64,000 nt of DNA. Origin: Staphylococcus sp. M0911 (GTDB lineage: Bacteria > Bacillota > Bacilli > Staphylococcales > Staphylococcaceae). The notes beneath the pieces were generated by a model. It ran no database searches. It saw only the letters and a list, made by a program, of their open reading frames with translations, and was not told where the DNA came from. The position numbers and the translations under genes are program-made. Below, piece after piece: positions 37,032 through 47,653 of the stretch. Positions within the stretch are counted from its first letter, which is position 1. Every line of letters starts with the position of its first letter. The stretch is from positions 248,001 to 312,000 of the forward strand of contig NZ_CP022881.1 in NCBI RefSeq assembly GCF_003491325.1, read 5' to 3'.

Positions 37032-38882
37032 GTGAATATTAACATCACAAATAGTCCTTTCAATGAGGAACAAGCAAAACAACTTAATGAATTACTACCA
37101 ACTTTAACACCTGAACAAAAGCTTTGGTTAAGTGGTTATTTAACAGCGAGTCAACAAGCTGAGACCAATGAATCAGTGACGTCGAATCAAATAGCACAAC
37201 AAGACCAACAAACTGAAACAATGCTTGCTGATAAAGAACCTGAAGTTACACCAGAAACTCGTGCCATTACAATTTTATATGGGTCAGAGACAGGAAATGC
37301 CCAAAGTTTGGCAGAAATCTTTGAAGAACGTCTTGTAGATATGGGTAACAATGTGACCTTGAAATCTATGGAAGACATTAAACCTAAAGATATTAAAAAA
37401 GTTGAAGATTTATTTATAATCACATCGACACATGGCGAAGGTGATCCACCTGATAATGCTATTGAATTACATGAATACTTACATGGGCGTAAAGCACCGA
37501 AACTAGAAGGTGTGAGATTTTCTGTACTTGCTTTAGGTGATCAATCATACGAATATTTCTGTCAAGCTGGTAAAGATTTCGACTTTAAATTAGCCGAATT
37601 AGGCGCTGAGCGATTATATGATCGTGTAGATTGTGATATTGATTACGAAGAAGACGCTGAAAAATGGATGGCCAACGTCATTAATGCTATAGGCTCCAAA
37701 CCCAAAGATACTGATAGTGAGCAGGTTGTAAGCGAATCGATTAAATCAGCAAAGGAGCGTAAATATTCAAAATCCAATCCATATGAAGCAGAAGTATTAG
37801 AAAACATCAACTTAAATGGTAGAGGATCTAATAAAGAAACAAGACATGTTGAATTATTATTAGATAATTTTGGAGAGGAATACGAACCAGGTGATTGTAT
37901 TGTGGTATTACCACAAAATGATCCGTCTATTGTTGAATTATTAATCAGCACATTAGGATGGGATTACGAAGAGCAGGTACTTATCAATGAAGATGGTGAT
38001 ACATTAAACCTTGAAGAGGCATTAACATCGCATTTTGAAATTACTAAACTAACGAAACCATTATTAGAGAATGCAGCAGTACTATTTGATAACGATGAAT
38101 TAAAAAAAAACGTTCAAGATAAAGCATGGGTTCAAAATTATATCGAAGGACGAGACCTTATCGATTTATTAAATGATTTTGATACGACTGAACTTCAACC
38201 CGATAACCTATATCAACTATTGAGAAAGTTACCACCTAGAGAATACTCTATTTCAAGTAGTTATAAAGCGACACCTGATGAAGTACATATTACAGTTGGT
38301 GCGGTAAGATACCATTCTCATGGTCGAGATCGAACAGGTGTCTGCTCAGTTCAATTTGCAGAACGTGTGCAACCCGGCGATACGGTACCGATTTATTTAA
38401 AACGTAATCCAAACTTTAAATTTCCACAAGAAAGTGAAGTGCCAGTCATCATGATTGGACCTGGTACAGGCGTCGCACCTTTCAGAAGTTATATGCAGGA
38501 AAGAGAAGAGTTAGGATTTAAAGGTAATACTTGGTTGTTCTTTGGTGAACAACATTTTACAACGGATTTTCTATATCAAACAGATTGGCAAGAATGGTTA
38601 GATAAAGGTTATTTATCAAAGCTGGATGTTGCATTTTCTAGAGATACTGAGCATAAAGTGTATGTGCAACACCGTATATTAGAAAATAGTAAGCAGTTTA
38701 ATGAATGGATACAAAATGGTGCCGCGATTTTCGTATGTGGGGACGAAAAGCAAATGGCTAAAGATGTACACCAAACAATTAAGGAAGTATTGATGAAAGA
38801 ACAAAACTTATCCGACGAAGATGCTGAAGCGTATCTTAAGCAAATGAAGAGAGAGAAAAGATATCAAAGAGACGTCTATTAA
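37032..38882 (+). CDS. cysJ: Sulfite reductase (NADPH) flavoprotein alpha subunit
   Basis: A 616-residue diflavin reductase passing electrons from NADPH through FAD and FMN to CysI. After about 75 residues of leader come the flavodoxin domain (TILYGSETGNAQSLAE; STHGEGDPPDNA; LALGDQSYEYF), the FAD-binding domain (PREYSISSSY, GVCSVQFAE) and the NADPH domain (MIGPGTGVAPFRSYMQERE, FVCGDEKQMAKDV). It ends YQRDVY like E. coli CysJ. The GTG start at 37032 follows AGAGGTGG. cysI follows after 18 bases. Confidence 0.94.
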   Translation: MNINITNSPFNEEQAKQLNELLPTLTPEQKLWLSGYLTASQQAETNESVTSNQIAQQDQQTETMLADKEPEVTPETRAITILYGSETGNAQSLAEIFEERLVDMGNNVTLKSMEDIKPKDIKKVEDLFIITSTHGEGDPPDNAIELHEYLHGRKAPKLEGVRFSVLALGDQSYEYFCQAGKDFDFKLAELGAERLYDRVDCDIDYEEDAEKWMANVINAIGSKPKDTDSEQVVSESIKSAKERKYSKSNPYEAEVLENINLNGRGSNKETRHVELLLDNFGEEYEPGDCIVVLPQNDPSIVELLISTLGWDYEEQVLINEDGDTLNLEEALTSHFEITKLTKPLLENAAVLFDNDELKKNVQDKAWVQNYIEGRDLIDLLNDFDTTELQPDNLYQLLRKLPPREYSISSSYKATPDEVHITVGAVRYHSHGRDRTGVCSVQFAERVQPGDTVPIYLKRNPNFKFPQESEVPVIMIGPGTGVAPFRSYMQEREELGFKGNTWLFFGEQHFTTDFLYQTDWQEWLDKGYLSKLDVAFSRDTEHKVYVQHRILENSKQFNEWIQNGAAIFVCGDEKQMAKDVHQTIKEVLMKEQNLSDEDAEAYLKQMKREKRYQRDVY

Positions 38883-38900
38883 CAAGAAAGGGTGTCAAAC

Positions 38901-40619
38901 ATGGTTAAATCAAATCAAAAACTGTCAGAAGAATTAGATGATCATCTAGATCAAATGGAATATTTGAAGGCAGATAGCCAGTATTTGAGAGGAACCATCG
39001 AACAAGGGTTAGCTAATCCTATTACTGGTGCGATTTCTCAAGATGATGCGAAGTTATTAAAGTTTCATGGTAGTTATATGCAAGATGATAGAGAGCTAAG
39101 AGATGAACGACGTAAGCAGAAATTAGAACCTGCTTATAGTTTTATGATTCGTGTTCGTGTTCCAGGTGGCAAAGCTACGCCAGAACAATGGATTGCCATG
39201 GATGATATTTCCAATCAATATGCTAACCACACCATCAAATTGACAACGCGTCAAGCATTCCAATTTCATGGTATTTTAAAACGAAATTTAAAACAATCTA
39301 TGAAAGATATTAATCAATCTGTACTCGATTCGATTGCGGCCTGTGGTGACGTTAACCGAAATACAATGTGTAATCCCAATCCATATCAATCTAAAGTACA
39401 TGCTGAAGTAAATGATTATGCTACAGCTATTAGCAATCATTTACTTCCTAGTACAGGTGCATATCATGAAATATGGTTAGACGGTGAGAAAGTATTAGAT
39501 TCAAGTGAAGAATCAGAACCCATTTATGGAAGTACCTATTTACCTCGAAAGTTTAAAATTGGTATTGCAGTACCCCCGTCTAATGATATTGATGTTTACT
39601 CCCAAGACATTGGTTTGATTGCCATTATTGAGCAAGGTGAATTAATAGGCTTTAACATTACTATCGGTGGTGGTATGGGTATGACGCATGGTAATAAAGA
39701 GACATACCCTCAGTTAGGTCGATTAATTGGTTTCATTCCTAAAGACCAAGCGGTTGATGTGTGTGAAAAACTATTAACGATTCAACGAGATTATGGTAAT
39801 AGAGAAAATCGAAAAAATGCACGTTTTAAATATACTGTTGATCGTTTAGGTGAAGCCTGGGTGACTGAAGAGCTAAATCGACGCTTAGGTTGGGAGATTG
39901 AGCCTGAAAAAGATTATGAGTTTGACCATAATGGCGATCGTCTTGGATGGATAGAGGGTGAGAATAATTGGAACTATACGCTATTTATTCAAAACGGACG
40001 TGTAAAAGATACTGAAGATTATCAACTTAAAACAGCACTTCGTGAAATTGCAGAGACACATACTGGAGATTTCAGATTGTCACCTAATCAAAATTTGGTC
40101 ATTGCTAACATTTCTCCAGAAAAGAAAAACGACATACAACAAATTATAGATAAATATCAACTTACAGATGGTACTTATTATACTGGATTAAGACGTAATT
40201 CAATGGCTTGTGTAGCATTTCCTACATGTGGTCTTGCTATGGCAGAATCAGAACGTTATTTACCTTCACTCATTTCTAAAATTGAAAATTTACTTGATGA
40301 AGCGGGTGTTCAAGAAGAAGACATTACGATTCGAATGACAGGCTGTCCAAACGGTTGTGCTCGACCAGCTTTAGCAGAAATTGCATTTATCGGTAAAGCA
40401 CCAGGAAAATACAATATGTATTTAGGTGGTGGATTTAAAGGGGAAAGACTCAATAAATTATATAAAGAAAATATTGATGAAAACGAAATTTTACAAACGT
40501 TAAGACCATTACTCATTCAGTATGGAAAAGAAAAATTACCGAATGAACATTTTGGTGATTTTGTGATACGCACTGGTGTGGTATCAAAAGTTAACGATGG
40601 AAGAGATTTCCATAGTTAA
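38901..40619 (+). CDS. cysI: Sulfite reductase hemoprotein beta subunit
   Basis: A 572-residue siroheme/[4Fe-4S] enzyme reducing sulfite to sulfide with six electrons from CysJ. The cluster ligands are visible as CVAFPTC and, about 45 residues later, [10 protein letters not shown]. Substrate-side residues are in [12 protein letters not shown] and [15 protein letters not shown] 38901 is preferred over the GTG at 38892 because the RBS AAAGGG lies next to the latter. It needs siroheme from the two genes that follow. Confidence 0.94.
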   Translation: MVKSNQKLSEELDDHLDQMEYLKADSQYLRGTIEQGLANPITGAISQDDAKLLKFHGSYMQDDRELRDERRKQKLEPAYSFMIRVRVPGGKATPEQWIAMDDISNQYANHTIKLTTRQAFQFHGILKRNLKQSMKDINQSVLDSIAACGDVNRNTMCNPNPYQSKVHAEVNDYATAISNHLLPSTGAYHEIWLDGEKVLDSSEESEPIYGSTYLPRKFKIGIAVPPSNDIDVYSQDIGLIAIIEQGELIGFNITIGGGMGMTHGNKETYPQLGRLIGFIPKDQAVDVCEKLLTIQRDYGNRENRKNARFKYTVDRLGEAWVTEELNRRLGWEIEPEKDYEFDHNGDRLGWIEGENNWNYTLFIQNGRVKDTEDYQLKTALREIAETHTGDFRLSPNQNLVIANISPEKKNDIQQIIDKYQLTDGTYYTGLRRNSMACVAFPTCGLAMAESERYLPSLISKIENLLDEAGVQEEDITIRMTGCPNGCARPALAEIAFIGKAPGKYNMYLGGGFKGERLNKLYKENIDENEILQTLRPLLIQYGKEKLPNEHFGDFVIRTGVVSKVNDGRDFHS

Positions 40620-40650
40620 AAGATAAAAAGGCGTTAGGGGTTGAGTTTCT

Positions 40651-41418
40651 ATGGGCAAAGTTTATTTAGTAGGTGCAGGACCAGGAGATCCTGAATTATT
40701 AACGATCAAAGGGCTTAGAGCAATTAAAGAAGCAGATGTTATTTTGTATGACAGACTAATTAATAAAGACATATTAGATTATGCTAAGCCAAACACCAAG
40801 TTTTTCTATTGTGGAAAGGACCCATATAGACATTCGTTACCTCAAGAAGAAACGAATCGTATGATGATTCAGTTAGCCAAAAGAGGACATACAGTTACAC
40901 GGTTAAAAGGCGGCGATCCATTTGTATTTGGTCGTGGCGGAGAAGAAGCGGAGCAATTGGCGACACAACATATTCCATTTGAAATTGTTCCGGGAATTAC
41001 ATCAGGGATAGCGGCACCAGCATATGCAGGTATCCCAGTAACACATCGAGATTATAGTTCATCTGTAGCGTTTATTACTGCTGTAAATAAACCTGGTATG
41101 GATAAGGAAGCGTATTGGCAACATTTAGCGCAAGGCCCTGAAACCTTATGTATTTATATGGGCGTCAAACGATTACCGGAGATTTGTGAGTTACTAGTTA
41201 AATTTGGAAAGGATCCACAAACGCCAGTCGCACTTGTACATATGGGTACATCCACATCACAACATACAGTGACTGGCACATTGCAAGATATCACAAATAA
41301 GGCGAGTAACATTACTAATCCAGCGATGATTGTAGTTGGAGATGTAGTGAATATGAGAGACAAAATCAGTTGGTTTAAAGAGCAAATTTTTAAAGAAGAT
41401 GTCAATTTGGCTAAGTAA
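40651..41418 (+). CDS. cobA: Uroporphyrinogen-III C-methyltransferase
   Basis: A 255-residue SAM-dependent SUMT. It methylates uroporphyrinogen III twice to precorrin-2, the first step to siroheme. Motifs: VGAGPGDPELLTIKGLRAI (N-terminal signature), GGDPFVFGRGGEE, and GIPVTHRDYSSSVAFIT. It is a stand-alone SUMT and not a CysG fusion; the oxidase/chelatase is the next gene. The position between cysI and that gene fits cofactor supply for sulfite reductase. Confidence 0.93.
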   Translation: MGKVYLVGAGPGDPELLTIKGLRAIKEADVILYDRLINKDILDYAKPNTKFFYCGKDPYRHSLPQEETNRMMIQLAKRGHTVTRLKGGDPFVFGRGGEEAEQLATQHIPFEIVPGITSGIAAPAYAGIPVTHRDYSSSVAFITAVNKPGMDKEAYWQHLAQGPETLCIYMGVKRLPEICELLVKFGKDPQTPVALVHMGTSTSQHTVTGTLQDITNKASNITNPAMIVVGDVVNMRDKISWFKEQIFKEDVNLAK

Positions 41419-41477
41419 GATACACTTAATTTTTAGAATATTAAAATAATTATTTAAATAGGAAAGGTGACGAGCGC

Positions 41478-42095
41478 ATGCAAATGCCAATCATGATTAA
41501 TTTATCACAAATGAATGTTGTGGTTATTGGAGGTGGTCGAATAGCGACACGACGTGTGGAATTGCTACTTGAGTATGCCAAACAGATTCACATAGTAAGC
41601 CCTCAAATAACGGAACATTTAAATGAGCTTATCCAACAACAACAGGTAACATGGCATCAAAAGGAATTTGAAGCCTCAGATGTTGAAAATGCAGACTTAG
41701 TCATCGCTGCTACTAATGACGACCTAGTGAATGACGAGGTTAAACAACATCTAGGGTCTCGCACATTATTTAATCATGTAGGTAATGCAAAAGAGGGTAA
41801 TATCACATTTCCTAATCAACTTAGAAGAGGCAAGCTCACTTTAAGTGTATCAACAGATGGCGCAAGTCCTAAACTAGCTAAGCAAATCATTCAGGATTTG
41901 GCACAAACGTATGATGCTTCATATGAAGATTATATTGACTTTTTATATGAGTCTAGACAACTCATTAAAGAAAAAGCACTCACATCAACAGAAAGGCAAA
42001 GGTTACTCCAAGATATTTTGACTGAGGAATATAAACATCCGAATGCACAACAGTCTTTTATAAATTGGTTGAAAACACTGGATTCATCCAGATAG
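41478..42095 (+). CDS. Precorrin-2 dehydrogenase/sirohydrochlorin ferrochelatase
   Basis: A 205-residue NAD-dependent enzyme of the CysG N-terminal/Met8/SirC family. It turns precorrin-2 into sirohydrochlorin and may insert iron to give siroheme. The dinucleotide loop is VVVIGGGRIATRRVELLL; downstream are AATNDDLVNDEV, FNHVGNAKEGNITFPNQLRRG and LSVSTDGASPKLAKQI. No separate SirB chelatase is seen, so chelation may be done by this protein. The RBS GAAAGGTGA precedes ATG 41478. Confidence 0.9.
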   Translation: MQMPIMINLSQMNVVVIGGGRIATRRVELLLEYAKQIHIVSPQITEHLNELIQQQQVTWHQKEFEASDVENADLVIAATNDDLVNDEVKQHLGSRTLFNHVGNAKEGNITFPNQLRRGKLTLSVSTDGASPKLAKQIIQDLAQTYDASYEDYIDFLYESRQLIKEKALTSTERQRLLQDILTEEYKHPNAQQSFINWLKTLDSSR

Positions 42096-42110
42096 GGGGC
42101 AAGATCATAT

Positions 42111-43010
42111 ATGCGGAAATTACTTGTTTTTGCGTTAGCAGGCTTTTTAGCACAATTAGTAGATGGATCACTTGGAATGGGGTTTGGGGCGTCATCATCC
42201 TCCATTTTATTAACCTTTGGCGTGGCACCTGCGATTGTCTCAGCTACAGTTCATTTTTCAGAAATAGCGACAACCGCAGCATCAGGGACCTCACATTGGA
42301 AGTTTGAAAATGTCCATTATCCAACGATGTTGAAATTAGCTATTCCAGGTGCAATTAGTGCATTTCTAGGTGCAGCAGTATTAACAAGAATTAATGCTAA
42401 TGCAATTAAACCACTGATTGCTTTATTTCTATTGTCGATGGGCGTTTATATATTATATCAATTTATATTTAAGCATACGAACGAGGAACATCATTATTCA
42501 GGTCAATTTGGCCGAATTAGAATGGTGTTACAAGGTGCTATCGCAGGCTTTTTAGATGCTATAGGTGGAGGCGGATGGGGACCTGTCAATACACCGTTAC
42601 TTTTATCTAGTAAAAAGATGGAACCACGTTATGTGATTGGTACAGTCTCAGCAAGCGAGTTTTTCGTCACACTGTCAGCATCTTTAAGTTTTATCGTCTT
42701 CTTAGGTATGACGCATATCAATTGGTTGGCAGTGATAGCGCTGAGTGTAGGTGGACTGATTGCAGCACCTATTTCCGCATATCTAGTTAAAATCTTACCG
42801 ATTAATATTTTAGCAATATGTGTTGGAGGATTAATTATTTTCACTAATAGTAATGCATTACTTAGTTACTTTGTTGAGGACGAGGTGTTATCTAACATTG
42901 TGAGAGTCATCATTATCGTAGTTGTGTTAAGTCTACTTGTTAACCAGGTCATTAGAAATAGAATACTGAGTTTTTCTTACAATAAAAGCCGAGTAAACAA
43001 ATATAATTAA
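42111..43010 (+). CDS. TauE/SafE-family sulfite/anion permease
   Basis: A 299-residue membrane protein with about eight helices in two related halves. The start contains [20 protein letters not shown], and the second half repeats it as [20 protein letters not shown], the paired TauE/SafE signature. Members move sulfite, sulfonates or related anions. Inside a sulfate-reduction operon it may export excess sulfite or take up sulfate; direction is not known. It begins 15 bases after the siroheme gene. CysP/CysT-type sulfate importers are absent here. Confidence 0.85.
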   Translation: MRKLLVFALAGFLAQLVDGSLGMGFGASSSSILLTFGVAPAIVSATVHFSEIATTAASGTSHWKFENVHYPTMLKLAIPGAISAFLGAAVLTRINANAIKPLIALFLLSMGVYILYQFIFKHTNEEHHYSGQFGRIRMVLQGAIAGFLDAIGGGGWGPVNTPLLLSSKKMEPRYVIGTVSASEFFVTLSASLSFIVFLGMTHINWLAVIALSVGGLIAAPISAYLVKILPINILAICVGGLIIFTNSNALLSYFVEDEVLSNIVRVIIIVVVLSLLVNQVIRNRILSFSYNKSRVNKYN

Positions 43011-43030
43011 TTGGAAAAGGAGATTTAAAT

Positions 43031-44209
43031 ATGTCAGAGCATAAAACGTATACAAATGATACTATTCGCCCACATGGTGGAACATTGGTCAATCGTATTG
43101 TAGAAGGTACAGAAAGAGAACAACTGATTGAAAATGCGAAGTCTTTACATTCAATTATATTAAATCAATGGAGCTTATCGGATCTAGAATTAATAGGCAT
43201 TGGTGGGTTCAGTCCATTAACTGGTTTTATGAATCAAGCTGATTATGAAAGTGTCGTAGAACATGTTCATCTAAAAAATGGTCATGTTTGGAGTGTGCCA
43301 ATTACATTGCCAGTAAGTCAAACAGAGGCTAACAATTTAGAGATTGGCGAACAGGTAGCACTATATGGAGAAGATGGTACATTGTATGGTGTGTTAGATT
43401 TAGAAGAAAAATATACTTATGATAAAGAAAAGGAAGCACAACATGTTTATGGTACAACAGATAATGCACATCCAGGGGTGAAAAAGGTTTACGAAAAAGG
43501 TGAGTATTACTTAGCCGGGCCAATACAATTGATTAATCGTCCACAACATGATGCGTTTGTAGATTACCATCTTGACCCATTAGAAACGAGACAGCTATTT
43601 AATGAATTGAATTGGAAGACTGTTGTAGGATTTCAAACTAGAAACCCAGTTCATCGTGCCCATGAATATATTCAGAAATCAGCATTAGAAATTGTAGATG
43701 GATTACTATTAAATCCATTAGTAGGTGAAACTAAATCTGATGACATTCCAGCAGAGGTAAGAATGGAAAGTTATCAAGCCATACTTAAAAACTATTTCCC
43801 AGAAAATCGAGCACGTTTAGTCATTTATCCAGCTGCGATGAGATATGCAGGTCCAAGAGAAGCCATTTTACATGCGCTAGTAAGACAAAACTATGGTTGC
43901 ACACACTTTATTGTTGGTAGAGACCATGCAGGTGTTGGTGACTATTATGGCACTTATGAAGCACAGGAATTTATTTCTCAATTTGAAAATGAATTAGATA
44001 TACAAATTTTAAAATTTGAGCATGCCTTTTACTGTGAAGCATGTGGCAATATGGCTACAGCTAAAACTTGTCCACACGATGCTTCGAATCATTTACATTT
44101 AAGTGGTACGAAAGTGAGAGAGAAATTACGCAACGGAGAATCATTACCAGAAAAATTTTCAAGACCAGAAGTGGCAAATGTGCTAATCAAAGGATTAAAA
44201 GAGAAATGA
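43031..44209 (+). CDS. sat: Sulfate adenylyltransferase (ATP sulfurylase)
   Basis: A 392-residue enzyme making APS and pyrophosphate from ATP and sulfate. Motifs: [10 protein letters not shown], the nucleotide-binding [15 protein letters not shown] with its HxxH-type pair, [12 protein letters not shown], and a zinc-binding segment [13 protein letters not shown]. This is the monomer-type (Sat) enzyme as in Bacillus, not the CysDN type. The RBS AAAAGGAG is strong. The next gene, cysC, follows after 16 bases. Confidence 0.95.
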   Translation: MSEHKTYTNDTIRPHGGTLVNRIVEGTEREQLIENAKSLHSIILNQWSLSDLELIGIGGFSPLTGFMNQADYESVVEHVHLKNGHVWSVPITLPVSQTEANNLEIGEQVALYGEDGTLYGVLDLEEKYTYDKEKEAQHVYGTTDNAHPGVKKVYEKGEYYLAGPIQLINRPQHDAFVDYHLDPLETRQLFNELNWKTVVGFQTRNPVHRAHEYIQKSALEIVDGLLLNPLVGETKSDDIPAEVRMESYQAILKNYFPENRARLVIYPAAMRYAGPREAILHALVRQNYGCTHFIVGRDHAGVGDYYGTYEAQEFISQFENELDIQILKFEHAFYCEACGNMATAKTCPHDASNHLHLSGTKVREKLRNGESLPEKFSRPEVANVLIKGLKEK

Positions 44210-44225
44210 CAAAGGGTGATGTTAA

Positions 44226-44825
44226 ATGAGTGAAACAAAACATATTACATGGCACGAATCTGAAGTCACAAAAGCACAACGACAAACGCGTAATGGTCAT
44301 CAAAGTGTATTAATTTGGTTTACTGGTTTATCAGGATCAGGTAAATCTACGGTATCGGTTGCTTTAGAAAAGGCATTATTTGAAGATGGCAAACAAATGT
44401 ATCGTTTAGATGGAGATAATGTCAGACACGGTTTAAATAAAAATTTGGGATTTTCTCCTGAAGATAGACAAGAGAATATTCGACGCATCGGTGAAGTAGG
44501 TAAGCTAATGGTAGATTCAGGTGCAATTACAGTTACAGCTTTTATATCACCGTACAAACAAGATAGGGATAATGTTAGACAATTATTTGAGGAACAAGAA
44601 TTTATCGAAGTTTATACACAATGCAGTATTGAGACTTGTGAGCAACGTGATCCTAAAGGCTTATATAAGAAGGTACGTACAGGTGAAATACCTGAATTTA
44701 CAGGTATTAGTGCACCATATGAACCACCTGAAAATCCAGAGATTATCATTGATACTGAAGATAATAGTGTCGAGGCTTCAGTTAACCAAATATTAAACTA
44801 TTTGAAAGAACATCATTATATTTAA
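44226..44825 (+). CDS. cysC: Adenylylsulfate kinase
   Basis: A 199-residue P-loop kinase phosphorylating APS to PAPS. Walker A is GLSGSGKST; other motifs are [27 protein letters not shown] and the lid region [18 protein letters not shown]. It is last in the cluster. Since CysH has the iron-sulfur APS-reductase signature, PAPS may not be strictly required for reduction. Confidence 0.94.
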   Translation: MSETKHITWHESEVTKAQRQTRNGHQSVLIWFTGLSGSGKSTVSVALEKALFEDGKQMYRLDGDNVRHGLNKNLGFSPEDRQENIRRIGEVGKLMVDSGAITVTAFISPYKQDRDNVRQLFEEQEFIEVYTQCSIETCEQRDPKGLYKKVRTGEIPEFTGISAPYEPPENPEIIIDTEDNSVEASVNQILNYLKEHHYI

Positions 44826-44840
44826 AGATACTTTATAAAG

Positions 44841-44880
44841 CGTGTATTGAAACTGATTCAATTTTCATACACGATTTATT
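44841..44880 (+). terminator. Probable terminator of the sulfate cluster
   Basis: CGTGTATTGAAA pairs imperfectly with TTTTCATACACG, followed by the T-rich stretch ATTTATTTATT. Confidence 0.6.
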
Positions 44881-45001
44881 TATTATGGAATAAGATAGTT
44901 ATCAATATGAATCGAAAATTAAATTAATGTTTGAACATCTACTGATTGTGAAATAATAAATAAGAAATAAGTAATTATACACATAATATGAAGGTGATAA
45001 C

Positions 45002-46222
45002 ATGAGTGTTTTTTCTAAAGAGGATAAAATTCAAATACTGTCGGATTTGATTGAGATCAATACTGAAAACGATAATGAACTTGAAGTATGTAAATATCTT
45101 AAATCATTATTGAGCAAATATGATATAGACTCTAAGATTCAGGAAGTTGACGATAATCGAGCGAATTTAATTGCCGAAATTGGTGAAGGGTCACCGAAAC
45201 TAGGTATCTCAGGGCATATGGATGTTGTTGATGCTGGGGATCATAATGAATGGAAGCATGATCCATTTAAATTAACAGAAGAAGATGGTAAATTGTACGG
45301 TCGAGGTACGACTGATATGAAGGGCGGTTTAGCAGCATTAGTTATTGCTATGATTGAAATTAAAGCGTCAGGTCATCTACAACAAGGTTCAATTAGATTA
45401 ATGGCTACTACAGCAGAAGAAAGAGAAATGTCAGGGGCAGAGAAACTTAAAGAACAAGGCTATGTTGATGATTTAGATGGTTTAATTATTGCCGAACCGT
45501 CAGATGGCTTCGTATTTTACGCCTCAAAAGGGTCCATGGGATTAAAAGTAACATCTAAAGGCGTGCCCGCACATAGCTCATTACCATCACTGGGACATAA
45601 TGCGATTAATACCCTCATTGAATTTATTCAAAAAATTAAAGAAAAGTATGATGATATCAAGAAAAACGAAGGAACACATGCACTTGATGTTCACCCATTT
45701 ATAGATGAATTTTTTGGAGACCAAGTTGACGATAAGACGGAAGAAAAAGTTGAAGACGTAGCAGCAGGACTGGTTATTGTTAATTCGATTATACGAGGTG
45801 GAGAACAATTTAATACAGTTCCTGAAGAAGCCTATGCTGAATTTAATGTGAGAACTGTACCTGAATATGATAATCGAGCCATTGAACAATTATTTAAAGA
45901 TACGATAGAAGAGGTTGATAGTGACAGACTTTCTTTAGAAGTGACTGTCGATCATCAAACCGTATATTCTCAAAAAGATAACACGTTAGTACAAAGCTTT
46001 TTAGATTATAATAATGAATTTAAAGTATCTGGTTTAGTTGGGGCGACTGATGCAGCAGAATTATTAGTAGATAAAGATGAAGACTTTGATTTAGCTATTA
46101 TTGGCCCAGGTCATATGACTATGGCACACAAAACAGATGAATATGTTTATAAATCAAGATATTTAGACTATACAGATATGTATCAACAAGTAATGTTGAA
46201 TTATTTAAACAAAACCAAATAA
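45002..46222 (+). CDS. M20-family metallopeptidase, ArgE/DapE type (second paralogue)
   Basis: A 406-residue zinc enzyme with the same ligands as the 13159 paralogue: SGHMDVVDAG, YGRGTTDMKGG, TAEEREMSGAE, AEPSDGFVFY and GPGHMTMAHKTDE. It hydrolyses an N-acyl amino acid or dipeptide. The genes are clearly duplicates, but this one lies between the sulfate cluster and ssaA. It is monocistronic with its own terminator. It is annotated succinyl-diaminopimelate desuccinylase in many staphylococci, a function not supported by context. Confidence 0.88.
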   Translation: MSVFSKEDKIQILSDLIEINTENDNELEVCKYLKSLLSKYDIDSKIQEVDDNRANLIAEIGEGSPKLGISGHMDVVDAGDHNEWKHDPFKLTEEDGKLYGRGTTDMKGGLAALVIAMIEIKASGHLQQGSIRLMATTAEEREMSGAEKLKEQGYVDDLDGLIIAEPSDGFVFYASKGSMGLKVTSKGVPAHSSLPSLGHNAINTLIEFIQKIKEKYDDIKKNEGTHALDVHPFIDEFFGDQVDDKTEEKVEDVAAGLVIVNSIIRGGEQFNTVPEEAYAEFNVRTVPEYDNRAIEQLFKDTIEEVDSDRLSLEVTVDHQTVYSQKDNTLVQSFLDYNNEFKVSGLVGATDAAELLVDKDEDFDLAIIGPGHMTMAHKTDEYVYKSRYLDYTDMYQQVMLNYLNKTK

Positions 46223-46236
46223 AGGAAAGTGAGATG

Positions 46237-46283
46237 AACTAAGATTATTGCGTGAATGAAATGCAATAATCTTAGTTTTTTTA
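46237..46283 (+). terminator. Rho-independent terminator
   Basis: AACTAAGATTATTGC and its exact complement around an 11-base loop, followed by T7. Confidence 0.9.
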
Positions 46284-46327
46284 TGCTGGAAATTGTCAGA
46301 TAAATTACATACGTAGTAATAATTAAT

Positions 46328-46438
46328 ATGAACAAAATGATTAAGTTGCGTAGCTACCCTTTTGAAACCCATTACAATGATAACCCAACAATTTTACAAA
46401 AAATGTTGGATTATTATGATTCATTTACAAAATCTTAA
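46328..46438 (+). CDS. Doubtful 36-codon open frame in the ssaA upstream region
   Basis: An ATG-initiated frame encodes MNKMIKLRSYPFETHYNDNP and 16 more residues. The residue mix looks protein-like, but there is no ribosome binding site and its 3' end overlaps the WalR box. It may be a gene fragment. Otherwise the 360-base interval holds only the terminator, the WalR site and the ssaA leader. Confidence 0.2.
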   Translation: MNKMIKLRSYPFETHYNDNPTILQKMLDYYDSFTKS

Positions 46439-46440
46439 CA
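46424..46440 (-). promoter_or_regulatory. WalR (YycF) binding box upstream of ssaA
   Basis: On the minus strand the sequence is TGTTAA-GATTT-TGTAAA, an exact match to the WalR consensus TGTWAH-N5-TGTWAH, 143 bases before the ssaA start. WalKR is known to activate ssaA and other wall-hydrolase genes in staphylococci. Confidence 0.75.
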
Positions 46441-46582
46441 TTGCCCACAAAAGCTTGCTTGTTTGTTAGAGTGTGTCTTGTCGTTATTTAACGAAGAAAA
46501 AACTTATATGTTTATAGAAAATTGAAGGTAGCCACGAGATAGTAATCAAAAAAGCTTTATCATTCTTAGGAGGATATTTAAA

Positions 46583-47332
46583 ATGAAAAAAATCGCTACA
46601 GCTACAATTGCAACAGCAGGTTTCGCAACATTTGGTTTAATGCAACATGATGCAGATGCAGCAGAAAACAATAACGGATATAATCCTAATGACCCTTATT
46701 CATATGAATACACATATACGATTGATCAACAAGGTAACTACCACTATGATTGGAAAGGTAATTGGAGTCCTAGCCAACAACAAGGCAATAACAATAGTTA
46801 TTCATATGGTAACCAAGCTACTCAAAACTACAATTCAAATAACGCTACAAACAATAATCAAAATACACAATCTTACACAACTGACAATACCAATAATCAA
46901 GGTGGCGGATTAGGTGCTGATTATTCAACATCAGATAAAAACATCAAAGTGACTACACAAAATGCGCCATCTTCAAATAACTCAACTGCATTTTCTGGAC
47001 AATCAGGTTCTGGTTCAAATGCGTATACTGCTGGTCAATGTACTTATTATGTATATGACAAAGTTGGCGGTAAAATTGGTTCTAATTGGGGTAACGCAAG
47101 TAACTGGGCAAACGCAGCAGCACAAGATGGTTATAATGTAAGTAATTCACCTAAACAAGGTGCAATTATGCAAACATCACAAGGTGCATTTGGTCACGTT
47201 GCCTATGTTGAAAATGTAAATAGTGATGGTTCAATCAAAGTTTCAGAAATGAACTATAATGGTGGACCAGGTAACGTTTCAACTCGTACAATTTCAGCTA
47301 GCCAAGCTGGTTCATACAACTACATTTCATAA
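46583..47332 (+). CDS. ssaA: Secreted CHAP-domain amidase, staphylococcal secretory antigen SsaA
   Basis: A 249-residue protein. The signal peptide is cleaved after about residue 26 (DADA/AENN), then come a Y/D/W-rich segment and an N/Q/S/T-rich linker. A C-terminal CHAP domain (about 140-249) carries the catalytic Cys in [11 protein letters not shown] and His in [10 protein letters not shown]. It cleaves peptidoglycan cross-bridges or stems. Strong RBS AGGAGGA. The WalR box upstream fits known control of ssaA. Confidence 0.93.
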   Translation: MKKIATATIATAGFATFGLMQHDADAAENNNGYNPNDPYSYEYTYTIDQQGNYHYDWKGNWSPSQQQGNNNSYSYGNQATQNYNSNNATNNNQNTQSYTTDNTNNQGGGLGADYSTSDKNIKVTTQNAPSSNNSTAFSGQSGSGSNAYTAGQCTYYVYDKVGGKIGSNWGNASNWANAAAQDGYNVSNSPKQGAIMQTSQGAFGHVAYVENVNSDGSIKVSEMNYNGGPGNVSTRTISASQAGSYNYIS

Positions 47333-47348
47333 TGATTTATATTCAAAT

Positions 47349-47392
47349 AAGAACTCGAAATAATATTAAATATTATTTTGAGTTCTTTTTTT
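47349..47392 (+). terminator. Rho-independent terminator after ssaA
   Basis: AAGAACTCGAAATAATAT pairs with ATATTATTTTGAGTTCTT (one wobble), followed by T7. Confidence 0.9.
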
Positions 47393-47594
47393 GTTTTGGA
47401 TTAAATTTTGAATGTGTGTGACATATTTGTCAGGGTTGTGATTAAATTCTTGCCTCCATGGGGTTTTATTATTATTTGACATACTTCAATTTTCAAAACA
47501 ATGATTTCAAAAATTGAATGATTATTTTTATAGTTGTTCATGAATTAGTAATAAACTTATGACAGTTTAGTTAAGTCATCGATTATACATTGTA

Positions 47595-47642
47595 ATACTA
47601 TATATTGTGCTTTAAATTTTAAATAAACACTATATATAGAAA
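47595..47642 (+). promoter_or_regulatory. Tandem NrdR-like boxes before nrdD
   Basis: ATACTATATATTGTGC (47595-47610) and ACACTATATATAGAAA (47627-47642) each match most of the NrdR box acaCwAtATaTwgtgt. They are 32 bases apart, three helical turns, as in paired NrdR sites. nrdD starts 12 bases after the second. The rest of the 320-base gap is AT-rich and empty. Confidence 0.65.
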
Positions 47643-47653
47643 AGAGTGGTAAG

